Below, piece by piece: positions 1-7,747 of a DNA stretch of 11,806 bases (positions are counted from its first letter, which is position 1; each line of letters starts with the position of its first letter). The stretch comes from Rodentolepis nana (lineage: Eukaryota; Platyhelminthes; Cestoda; Cyclophyllidea; Hymenolepididae). Location of the stretch: NCBI GenBank assembly GCA_900617975.1, contig UZAE01014143.1, forward strand, positions 1-11,806, written 5' to 3'. The notes beneath the pieces were generated by a model. That model did not search any database. It was not told where the DNA came from and was given only the letters and a program-made list of their open reading frames with translations. Both the position numbers and the translations under genes were made by a program.

Positions 1-89
1 GGGGGGGGAAGAGTTGGTAATGAATAAAACTTCAATCATTTAACAAAAAATCGCATGTGATGCTAGGAACTGCATAAACACGGACTTAC
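1..89 (-). other. SK: Start of the intron after the pore exon (continues off the left edge)
   Basis: On the minus strand this is the 5' end of the intron that follows the pore exon, beginning with GTAAGT at 89-84. No coding sequence is seen. A run of eight G (1-8) sits at the window edge, so it is C8 on the transcribed strand, about 82 nt into the intron; its true length cannot be seen. The next exon should carry the rest of S6 and the calmodulin-binding region and lies outside the window. Confidence 0.8.
82..89 (-). other. Splice donor of the pore exon
   Basis: On the minus strand the exon ends ...GTTTTG and the intron starts GTAAGTCC, a full match to the GTAAGT donor consensus. The exon ends after a complete codon (Leu), so the intron is phase 0. 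The cut falls in S6, where conserved family sequence (TGIMG in mammalian SK2) would continue in the next exon. Confidence 0.9.
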
Positions 90-225
90 CAAAACACCCG
101 TGACTAAGGAAATGCCCCGACCACAGTAGGTATTTGCGACAACATCACCATAGCCGATGCTCAAAAATGTGACAGCGACCAGCCACAGCGAGTTGAGGAG
201 ATTTTCAAAACCAGGATCATGAACA
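90..225 (-). CDS. SK: SK-type calcium-activated K+ channel, pore-loop exon (partial gene)
   Basis: This 136-nt internal exon encodes 45 residues after one nucleotide of a split arginine codon. It begins VHDPGFENLLNSLW, the outer pore turret and pore helix. The selectivity filter follows as TFLSIGYGDVV (residues 19-29), then ANTYCGRG and the start of S6 as ISLVTGVL. TFLSIGYGD and NTYCG(K/R)G are hallmarks of the SK/KCNN family, whose channels are tetrameric K+ channels gated by calmodulin bound to the C-terminal cytoplasmic part. The window holds the pore but not the calmodulin-binding domain. Compared with mammalian SK2 (recalled as SIGYGDMVPNTYCGKG), Met-Val-Pro after the filter is Val-Val-Ala. 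The Asn linked to apamin sensitivity in SK2 is kept (residue 31). In an ungapped alignment the SK2 turret Asp that affects apamin falls on Pro4. AG acceptor and GTAAGT donor frame the exon, and its phase matches the upstream exon. Confidence 0.95.
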
Positions 226-245
226 CTAGAAAATGAACATGAAGC
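226..245 (-). other. Splice acceptor of the pore exon
   Basis: Read on the minus strand, the intron ends with a T-rich stretch and CTAG (TTCATTTTCTAG), then the exon starts TGTTCATG. The first exon base T completes the codon left as CG by the upstream exon, which gives CGT (Arg). Confidence 0.88.
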
Positions 246-2113
246 ATGCTAATAACTTCAAACTGAATGCAACTCACTCAATTCACCTTCCAAAGCAAGC
301 TTGATAGAGTGCATTAGGAACAATAAACTATCAATGGCCTCTTTAAACGAGCAATCTGCATGTGAAACAATGTACTTCGTGCATTCATAAGGAACGCCTT
401 AGTGCTTAATTAACTTGATTTTAAGGTTAAATTTTGGACGTTTTTTTGGAAATTAAAAAAAAGGTATTCTCGTCTATGTTGACTGCCATCAATAATTTCA
501 TTAATTAGTTTTGATTGCATGATATATTTTCATGATAAATTGTGAATATATAAATGGATGAAATAATTTTTTTCAAAGAAAAATTACTATTTTGGGGGCT
601 TAAACTTGCTTACACAATATGCAAATAAACCAATATTTCTAATCTTAATCAAATACTGAATTGGAGTGTGAAAAGTAGCATTGTCAGTTGCGTCAACTAA
701 TCTTGGGTACCGAGAGGTCATAATTAGCACAAGATAAGGAGATCAAACCCTTTAGTGTTGTTACAAGTGTCAAATCAAATCCTGAAAATTGAGAATAGCC
801 TTATCTGAATACTATTTAAGGACTCACATTCGCATGAAAGGCGTTGAGATAATCTGATACTCATGAAAGCCTGATCTCATTGCATACTCCGCTTCTTCAT
901 CGTTAAATTGTAAACATAATTAGCATTTCTAGGGAGGGTAAAAATGACTTTACGGAATTGTAACTTAAGCACTCAAATTACGCCCAATGGTGAAAGGAGC
1001 TTGCACTGCCATTTAAAAAAAGCATTTAAATTTCTCTCCCCGGTTTGAAAATTTTCGCCTAATTGATTAAAGCTTTATCAGCGACTGCTAATGGAATTAT
1101 TTACTTTGGAAGTGAACCTCGTTTATATTAAGCTTATTTCATGACGAAATGGAATGAAGAAAACAGTGCAGAAAATTGAATTTGTGAGGAAAAAGCGCTT
1201 GATCGTTGGAATTAAGTCACTACCGCATGTAGCGTCTTAGCAATGAATTTGGATATGCTCTCCCTTAGAATTATTTTCGGAATTCATGCAGTTTATTCAC
1301 ACTTTCATTGGCTTTTGATTAAGTATTATTTCAATGACTAATCAAGTTTAGATCCACATACTTCAAATTCAAATTTCATGTGCTTGTTGTCTCCCTAAAT
1401 CAACAATTATGAGTCAATTTTATCCCCCACCAGTAAAATTGCTTTAGTTTATACCCATGTTAAAAGAAAAATATTCCATTTTGCTGATCTAGTATTCTCT
1501 AGCAGCAATAACACTCGTGATATAAAGGGTCTCAGTTCTTTTTGTCACAAACCTATCTCAAAGATATTCTGAATTTATTTGACTTTTCAAAGTCCTGCAT
1601 TGAACCCCGTTTATTGGCACAAAAAATAAATAGAAATGCATTTTATGGGTCTTATACGTAATTATGAATGCTTTGAATAAATTTATGCATAATTTCAAAA
1701 CACGAGGTAGTTAAAAATACGTACTTTCTAAATCTTTAAGATGCTATTCCAATGGCGTTAAAGATGTATTTGTAAGTTATCTCTTCATTGGATTCGGTAC
1801 ATACCTTCTAAGGGTCTTAGGCACCATATATTCACAAGTATTTATTAAAACTAAAATAAAGGATATAAAACAATGTGAATTGAACAATAGCAGCATGAAG
1901 TAAGCGCCCTTTCTCACGTTGGCTTTCAGGACACTCAACATAATTCACTTTTTCTGCCTTTCATAAACTGAATTAATGCATCCATTTAATCGAACGCAAA
2001 TATAAACTCCTACCAATCAAATCGTGTCATTCATTGGGCGGAAAAAAGATAATAAGGGAAAAAATGGAACCTAGTCGATAATAAACGCCTTATTAATATT
2101 TCAAAAATATCAA

Positions 2114-2136
2114 CCCCCCCCCTCCCCCCACCCCCC
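2114..2136 (-). repeat. C-rich tract; G6-T-G6-A-G9 on the transcribed strand
   Basis: The plus strand reads C9, T, C6, A, C6. On the minus strand, which is the sense strand of the SK gene, this is G6-T-G6-A-G9. The G9 block can supply two runs of three or more G, so the tract fits the usual pattern of four G-runs with short loops for a G-quadruplex in the intron RNA. It lies about 950 nt into the intron. Confidence 0.85.
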
Positions 2137-3018
2137 AATATCGACACACAAAAAATAGTAGTTGAGTTGGTCTAAGTCACTATTACCGACAGTCAAGGTA
2201 ATTTTTAGGACATGGGGAAAATTCGTGTAGAGGGACTTTCCCCCCTTCATCCATTACCTTCAAGAAGAACAATTTTTTTATAAAAATGTTGTGGATTCTT
2301 TTGTTCTGGGGAATATTTATACCACTGGTCACTATCACTAGCCGTATTGCTAAAAAAAGCCCCAGATAGCTTTGCGCTCAAAAAAATACAAATTTTAATA
2401 TTAATTCGATTGAATTGTTTAGGAAAAAATAATTCTACACCATAAAAGTCTTCTATTTAAAAACTGCAAGAAGGAAATTCCTCTTGTACCCAAGCGCACA
2501 TGTATTGACCAAAAATAAACAAATTATTTTGCCGATCTTAACTTCAAAATGTTAGCAGATTTCAAAGATGTATCAACTTGAAAGAACATTTCACTCTCTC
2601 CCCAAAATTACAACGGTAACATGGTTACATATGTTCGGAAGAAATTGTCAACTCCGTAAAAGATAGCTCCCAAATTTAAAAATTTAAACTTTTTACACTG
2701 CTTAACAAAATGGAATAGATAAAAATAAGTCAACGATTTGTTGCAGCTACTAATTTTCATCACGAAAGAGAACTATATAGAAAACAAACGCTGAGAAAGG
2801 GATGCTGATTTTTTATGGGACTTGATCTACATCAAAAGTTACCATTAAAAATGCTTCTGTATAACCATTTTGAAGTGGTATTTTAATATAATTATCTCCT
2901 GTCATCGATTAATATCACAATTTGCTTGCCAGTTGTAAGATTTAAACTCATTGGAGGAAACGCTTAACACTTTACCGGAGTTGAGATGAACGCGAAAATA
3001 TGGTGATTAATTAATATC

Positions 3019-3032
3019 GGGGGGGGGGGGGG
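3019..3032. repeat. G14 homopolymer (C14 on the transcribed strand)
   Basis: Fourteen G in a row on the plus strand, flanked by AT-rich sequence. On the SK transcript it would be C14, at about intron positions 55-68 after the upstream donor. Its exact length could reflect sequencing or assembly uncertainty. Confidence 0.9.
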
Positions 3033-3078
3033 TTTAAGTAACTATTCACACCATTAAGATAATCGATAGCCAGTAAAA

Positions 3079-3086
3079 GTCTTTAC
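3079..3086 (-). other. Splice donor of the S3-S5 exon
   Basis: On the minus strand the coding sequence runs ...TGCGAACG and the intron begins GTAAAGAC. Reading through gives CGG then an in-frame TAA, so splicing here is required. The exon is left with CG of a split codon, which fits the T that begins the pore exon. Confidence 0.92.
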
Positions 3087-3610
3087 CGTTCGCAAGCCCG
3101 AAGCATCCAAGCAAGGACAGCCCAGAATCCAATAATGAAGGCAACGAGCACAGTCCCAGGACAAATAGTCATGAATGTCTTAAACACGAATTGTGTTGTG
3201 AAGTTCACTTTGTTCATAGCTCCAATACTCCTCGATCCTGTGTCTGTGAATAGCTTTGAGTGCAGCATCACAACCCGAAAGATGAGATAAAGTCGAAGGA
3301 ACATAGGCAATGAGAGGATAATATCGATGGACACCACTTTGTTCGAGGAGAAAATGTAGTGGGGACTTCCAGAGAACTGGGGTGTTGAAGATACGGTAAA
3401 AAGGCTGGAGTTTGTGGTGATGTTCACACAATGTGCACAAGAAAGAATGAGTTGGCCTCCTACGAGGAAATAGGAGGAGAACCAGGTGAATACAAAGTTT
3501 CCAGGAACTGGATGAATCGCACACACCAATATCTCCAGAACCAGTTTGGCTACTCGAGCCCGATCCCAAGCTATTTGCCAATCTTCTATACAGTCGTCAA
3601 ATGAAAGGAT
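3087..3610 (-). CDS. SK: SK-type calcium-activated K+ channel, exon for S3, S4 and S5 (partial gene)
   Basis: This 524-nt internal exon encodes 174 residues plus two bases of an arginine codon. Residues 1-16 ([16 protein letters not shown]) match the SK segment between S2 and S3 (mammalian DDWRIA). Residues 17-37 hold S3 and the signature [13 protein letters not shown]. Residues 44-95 are an unusually long S3-S4 linker. S4 follows as [17 protein letters not shown] (96-112), then VVMLHSKLF and the S4-S5 linker [16 protein letters not shown] (122-137), which in SK channels contacts the calmodulin lobe. S5 starts at [15 protein letters not shown] and ends at the CER motif (173-175). S4 has only two arginines (106, 112), in keeping with a channel opened by calcium rather than voltage. 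A start codon is not expected because this is an internal exon. The linker has Cys58 and Cys61 (CAHC) and sequons NIT (63) and NSS (67). The frame is unbroken, so I see no sign of a pseudogene. It looks like a diverged SK paralogue or lineage-specific form. Confidence 0.95.
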
Positions 3611-3637
3611 CTACAAAGTGGATAAAAAGATCTTGAA
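3611..3637 (-). other. Splice acceptor of the S3-S5 exon
   Basis: Read on the minus strand, a pyrimidine-rich stretch (ATCTTTTTATCCACTTTGTAG) ends in TAG directly before the first coding codon ATC. The TAG is in frame with the exon, so translation cannot extend further up and the acceptor must be at or inside this point. The intron phase is 0. Confidence 0.88.
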
Positions 3638-4308
3638 CACCCATCATACACCAGCGACGCGGCAAATCTGTGCCATGGAAAGTTCTCATAAAATGGCCCA
3701 TGGAGATCACGTGACTCGACCTAAGCGTGATGCTCAATGCTGAACCCCCTTTTATCACACGGTATGCTTAGGTTTTTTCAAAAAAATAATGATGAATACA
3801 TCTCTGCAGGTAGATGGAAAGCTTCCTCAATTTTACAGTATTAAATGGTGAGTAGAATTTTAAGTTCTTTTTTCAAAATAACTTGACAAACTCTTCGTGC
3901 CGAGATAATTGAACAACTTCAAACTTCAAATATATTAAAGTGTGACATAATTGAAAAGACGTTTTCTTGTTGCGCAGTTGTTTACGCCTTGACAATGCTG
4001 ATGACAATTAAAGCCAACAAAGTGTTGTCTTGCAGTTGGCAGAATCTGCATTCCACTTGGAAAAATTCGAGCCTTGAGAGGAAACAGGTGTTTTCCCTTT
4101 TTTCCCAATGACCGAAAGCCAGAGTAAACAACGACTTTTTGCCCTACAAAAACCAGCCGTACCGCTTTCAGAAGGTAAATAAGTTCACTTCAAAATGTTT
4201 TCATGTAAAACACTTGGAGGAAAAATATGGCTATTAGGTAACTCCATCAATTAAGAAGGAGGTTTAGAAAAATTTCCGATAGTAGCAGTTAGCAAGAAAA
4301 TATTTAGA

Positions 4309-4310
<2 letters not shown>

Positions 4311-4341
<31 letters not shown>
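4311..4341. repeat. (AT)15 dinucleotide microsatellite
   Basis: Fifteen uninterrupted AT units followed by one further A. A plain simple-sequence repeat, likely to vary in length between individuals. Confidence 0.97.
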
Positions 4342-4344
<3 letters not shown>

Positions 4345-5143
4345 GTTAAGTTAATATGATTTTAAGGTTGAAATGACAGTCATGAATGGCATAATCACTT
4401 TGATTTTAGAGATTTGTTTTTTGCATAAAATCGTCCCTAAAATTGGAAAATTTAAAGTCATTTTTGGTGACTGGCAAGATATTAGCTCCACGAATGGCAG
4501 CCGTAGGTTAGTTGTTAATGTAAATATTTTTGTTTTATTTTAAAAAGGTGGCTTATGCATGACTCTGACACCAGGGGTTAAATAGATATTCGCTAGCATT
4601 GGCAAATATACTCGAGGGATGCACATAAATGATTCATCAATTTTATACAGACTGTAAATGATAAAATAAGCGGACAAATGCCAGTTTGCCTGTTACTTCA
4701 TGTCCATCCTACTTTCAATTTATAAAATGTTTTTAAATATGAAGACCCAGAAGGTAACATATGCTATAAAGACCTATCGAATGATGATAAATCTTCCTGT
4801 CAAAGAAGAATTTAGGCTTTTAAGTAAAAATGCATTAAACGCCAAACACTTTCTAAATGGGTCAACATTCCACCTCCAATCACATAGGCTTCAGTTTCTC
4901 ACTAACTTATTTGAAATAGCTTTTAACTAAAGTATTTTTGCTGCCAAGTTCAATAAATAGACAAAGTGGCACATCCTTTGTACATTCGAGCACGCAGAAA
5001 TATGGCAGAATTTAAAAGAAAACAAAGATTTAGAGAATTTGGAATGCGAGTTTAACATGAAAGTCTATAGAGTGTATAAAGTGGCTAAATTGTAGAAAAA
5101 ATTGGCTATATCTTCATCTGCAACACAGCTTTTCTGCCCCTTA

Positions 5144-5155
5144 GGTAGGAGACAT
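5144..5155. repeat. Target-site duplication, left side of SINE-like copy 1
   Basis: GGTAGGAGACAT here and GGTAAGAGACAT at 5463-5474 differ at one of 12 positions and directly flank the element. Bases beyond these limits no longer match, so the duplication is 12 bp. Confidence 0.8.
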
Positions 5156-5462
5156 TTATTAATTTCAAATGTCAGGCGTTTTGATGGTTAACATTATCCC
5201 TTTAGTTAACTTCGGACTTCACAGAGGGAAGAAACATCAAAGTGAGAAAAAGTTGAGAGGGGGAAAGAAGAGTGATTCACAGGTGTAAAGAGACAGGGGA
5301 TACAAAGGCAGAGAAAAGGCAAGATGAGTACTGTGAAAGTGGTAGAAGATAACATACGTAGGAGTCGAGGGAGTTTGAAATCAAAGTCAACTACCGGTTT
5401 ATAGACTTTTTGTCGCATGAGTATACGTTGCCCAGGATGCACCACGTTTATCGCACACCCCC
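5156..5462 (-). mobile_element. SINE-like retroposon, copy 1 (complete)
   Basis: This 307-bp element is shared with 7417-7734 and 11513-11806. On the minus strand it starts GGGGGTGTGCGATA, runs through CTGGGCAACGTATACTCATG and AAAAAGTCTATAAACCGG, then a long pyrimidine-rich body, and ends CATTTGAAATTAATAA. It has a 12-bp direct repeat at each edge and an A/T-rich 3' tail, and no reverse transcriptase; that combination fits non-autonomous retroposition by target-primed reverse transcription. Copy 1 lacks about 11 bases near its head (GACTTACCTCC) that the other two copies keep. A minus-strand frame of about 105 codons crosses the element, but it comes from the pyrimidine-rich body and is not kept intact in copy 2, so I do not call a gene. 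I find no clear RNA polymerase III A and B boxes. Confidence 0.8.
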
Positions 5463-5474
5463 GGTAAGAGACAT
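5463..5474. repeat. Target-site duplication, right side of SINE-like copy 1
   Basis: GGTAAGAGACAT, 11 of 12 identical to the left flank at 5144-5155. Confidence 0.8.
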
Positions 5475-7403
5475 GATAGTACACAAAAACACTTGAAATT
5501 AGTGATGCAGTTAAATTTATCAAAAGCTCATCTACTTAGATGTAAAAATAAGCTATATAAAGTGAAAGTAAATGTTAATTTAGCGCTCCAAATACATAAT
5601 ATAATCCTATATGTCACTTCTGAAAAATGAAATTTTAGAACGAAAAAGGGCATTTTGTGAGTATAGTTTATGAAACCAAAATAATAACCTGCTTTCTCAT
5701 TCATCGAGTAGTGACAAAAAAACGCAAATAAAAATAAATTAGTATTTTGAACTCCATTTCGGTTTGAAATTCCATCATCACGAAAGGAGTTGAAGATGAA
5801 GGTGTTATGGGAAATTTAAAAACATCCGAATATTCAAGCATAAAAATAACGCAAAACTATTCTAATTTTTTCAATCCTTTCAACGGAAGTTAAGAGCTTT
5901 GAAAATAAACAATCAAAGATAGAACTCAGCTTATTTATTATTTATTTGAAAAGTTATCTGCAAAAATCCAGTTTTATTACCTTACCTCACAGAAGTGTCC
6001 AAGTTGATTTAGGATTTTAAACTGCGCAAAAAGTTGCTTATGCCTTAAAGTATCTCTTAATTGGGGGGTAATTCAATTTCATATTCAGTCGGTTTCGTGC
6101 ATTTAGGCTTATTTTTTGAAATCGCGTTTGGCTATCTTCTAAAGTTTGGTTAATAGTATTATGCAATATCATGACGAATATTCGTGACAGCCGCCCAGTG
6201 AAAGAATTTAAAAAGCATTTTTTTTCAGGTGATGATGAATAAATTCTGGTATTTTATATTTTTAAAGTGGAATAGAGTTAGTTCGAATTTTTTTGGAAAT
6301 TTAAGTACGTGAAAAATCTGTGTCAAATCTTCTCAAGATGATGTTACATTTTGAAGTCATTGCATTCAATCGTTTTTTTCACTATCCTAGGTTGCCTCCT
6401 CAGAGGTTTAATTGAAAAAGTGCTTTCTTTTGAGATGGATACGTTATAGAGAAGAAGAGCAGTGGTAGTTGGGGCAATTTTCCTAGCATGTAGTGAATAG
6501 CAACAATTACATAACACAATTGATTCGGTTTTTACAGCTGGTCGATATTAGAGTAAAAACCGAATTGATTAATGAGCAATTAAAGCAGCTTAGTAATGAA
6601 ATGATGAAATATTTTTGGCTCGTTTTAAATATATCGCAATTGAGTCAGCACAAGACTGATTACCCTATTAGTTGATACAATCCGAATGGGAGTTAACATA
6701 GTAATATATTTTCTAAACATGCTGATTCAAGCTGCGATTACCTTCTTCCTGATATTACGCTTATCTAAGTTTGAATTTCCCGTTAAAAAGAGCCTAATAG
6801 GGTGGGTGGGAAATTTAAAATCTCTATCAACTTGATATGGTAGTGATTAGGCATTTGGAAATTTTAACAGTTTGCAGCAAATATATTTTTTAAAATATAA
6901 TCTGCAGGAAGCTATTTCAAGTCCTCACAAACCTTTTGTTTGAATTAATCATGAGAAATTGTGCAACTGAAATCGCCAAACAAAGTGTCTCAAGCATTTG
7001 ATTTAGTCCGGGGTGGGGGTGCATAAAAATGAAGTTGAGTGCTGCATCGGGGTATCATGGCGTCAACACTTATTTAATTACCTTTTTAGATTTGAGCGTT
7101 CAATGATATTTTTAATGGAGATTCCTTCCTTTAAAAATTCGATTTGCATAAATCCTTTCCTAGGAGACAACAAAGGTTTGTCTACGATGTGTTCAAGCAG
7201 GAAGTGTTACTTTGTCACCCCATTATATGCCACTGGCTAAAACGTAAAATAATTTTGAATGCTATTCTGCAATACACTACTAATTTAATTTAAAGAGCAT
7301 TCCAATTCATCACTGGAATATAAAATTAATCATTTAATATATCTAGAAATAGATAGTATTTACATCATTAGCACTGACTGATTAAAGAGTAAGCAGATGT
7401 TAA
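5475..7403. other. Non-coding stretch between SINE-like copies 1 and 2
   Basis: AT-rich sequence with no recognised gene. It holds a perfect 12-bp palindrome (ACGAATATTCGT, 6174-6185), a strong stem-loop at 6518-6570 and several short G runs (near 6062, 6800 and 7010). Frames of 60-75 codons on the plus strand (6493-6675 and 7013-7240) have no recognisable motif and AT-driven composition. Confidence 0.55.
6518..6570. repeat. Inverted repeat able to form an 18-bp stem with a 17-nt loop
   Basis: The left arm 6518-6535 (ends ATTCGGTTTTTAC) pairs with the right arm 6553-6570 (starts GTAAAAACCGAAT). There are 13 perfect pairs next to the loop, then two G:U pairs and three A:T pairs. The loop is 6536-6552. 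No known element ends are recognised. Confidence 0.8.
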
Positions 7404-7416
7404 TTGAACAGTAAAG
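7404..7416. repeat. Target-site duplication, left side of SINE-like copy 2
   Basis: TTGAACAGTAAAG here and TTGAACAGCAAAG at 7735-7747 differ at one of 13 positions and lie exactly at the element edges. Confidence 0.85.
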
Positions 7417-7734
7417 TTATTTATATCAAATGGCAGGCCTTATGATAGTTATCATTAGGCCTTTAGTCAACTTCAGGCTTCACAGAGGGAGAGAAACATC
7501 AAATCGAAAAAGTCGAGAGGGGGGGGGGGACAGAAGAGTGTTTTAAAGATGTAAAAGAGACAGACACAATGGGAGAAAAAGGTGAGGTGAGTACTGTGAA
7601 AGTAGTCGAACATGAAATGCAGTGGGGTGATGGTAGTTAGAAGTCAGAAGTCAACTGCCGGTTTATAGACTTTTTGCGGCATGAATATACGTTGCCCAGG
7701 GTGTACCACGTGGAGGTAAGTCTATCGCACACCC
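7417..7734 (-). mobile_element. SINE-like retroposon, copy 2 (complete)
   Basis: This 318-bp copy is framed by a 13-bp duplication. On the minus strand it starts GGGTGTGCGATAGACTTACC, continues CTCCACGTGGTACACCCTGGG, then AAAAAGTCTATAAACCGGCA and GTTGACTTCTGACTTC, and ends CCATTTGATATAAATAA. Its ends agree with those of copy 1, which fixes the element limits independently. The head can fold: ATAGACTT near the 5' end is complementary to AAGTCTAT about 50 bases on. A G11 run (7519-7529, plus strand) inside this copy stands where copy 1 has G5 and copy 3 has GAGAGAGA. No protein is encoded. It has the same orientation as the SK gene and the other copies. Confidence 0.85.
7519..7529. repeat. G11 homopolymer inside SINE-like copy 2
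   Basis: Eleven G in a row on the plus strand. The equivalent place in copy 1 has five G, so the run most likely lengthened after insertion. Confidence 0.9.
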
Positions 7735-7747
7735 TTGAACAGCAAAG
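7735..7747. repeat. Target-site duplication, right side of SINE-like copy 2
   Basis: TTGAACAGCAAAG, 12 of 13 identical to 7404-7416. Confidence 0.85.

Larger units (their letters stand above)
226..3086 (-). other. SK: 2861-nt intron between the S3-S5 exon and the pore exon
   Basis: No open frame here resembles a known protein, and no tRNA or other RNA gene is recognised. The sequence is AT-rich throughout. Exceptions are the C-rich tract at 2114-2136, the G14 run at 3019-3032 and a short C run near 2240. The ends fit GT (3086-3085) and AG (227-226) on the minus strand, and the intron interrupts an arginine codon after its second base (phase 2). Confidence 0.85.
3611..5143. other. SK: Non-coding stretch, most likely SK intron
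   Basis: I see no coding sequence that I can name. The stretch is upstream of the S3-S5 exon on the minus strand and is most simply its intron. It contains the (AT)15 microsatellite at 4311-4341. A somewhat more GC-rich patch at about 3980-4180 has short frames open on both strands, without any similarity I recognise. Confidence 0.6.

Noticed and set aside
3180..3581. A 133-codon minus-strand open frame overlapping the S3-S5 exon
   Set aside because: It is an alternative frame of the same exon. The frame used here matches SK channels along its whole length and has correct splice phases; this one has no family match.
3546..3743. A 65-codon plus-strand open frame
   Set aside because: It lies antisense to the SK exon end and its acceptor region; it has no motif and is explained by exon composition.
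4108..4174. Possible small first exon on the plus strand, ATG to a GTAAAT donor
   Set aside because: It encodes 22 residues (starting MTESQSKQRLFALQ) and ends at a fair donor, but no partner exon or promoter is visible and the opposite strand is open too. It cannot be supported from sequence alone.
4700..4930. A 76-codon plus-strand frame
   Set aside because: No motif, AT-driven composition and no splice or start context. It is treated as a chance frame.
5206..5523. A 105-codon minus-strand frame with a hydrophobic stretch
   Set aside because: It is produced by the pyrimidine-rich body of SINE-like copy 1. The matching frame is broken in copy 2, so there is no sign of protein-level constraint.
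7013..7240. A 75-codon plus-strand frame with several cysteines
   Set aside because: The cysteines are not spaced as in a known domain and no signal peptide is seen; it has a GTG rather than an ATG at its start.
7417..7734. tRNA-derived head with A and B boxes for the SINE-like element
   Set aside because: The best B-box candidate (CAGTTGACTTC) matches the GGTTCGANTCC consensus only about half-way, and no convincing A box lies at the right distance.
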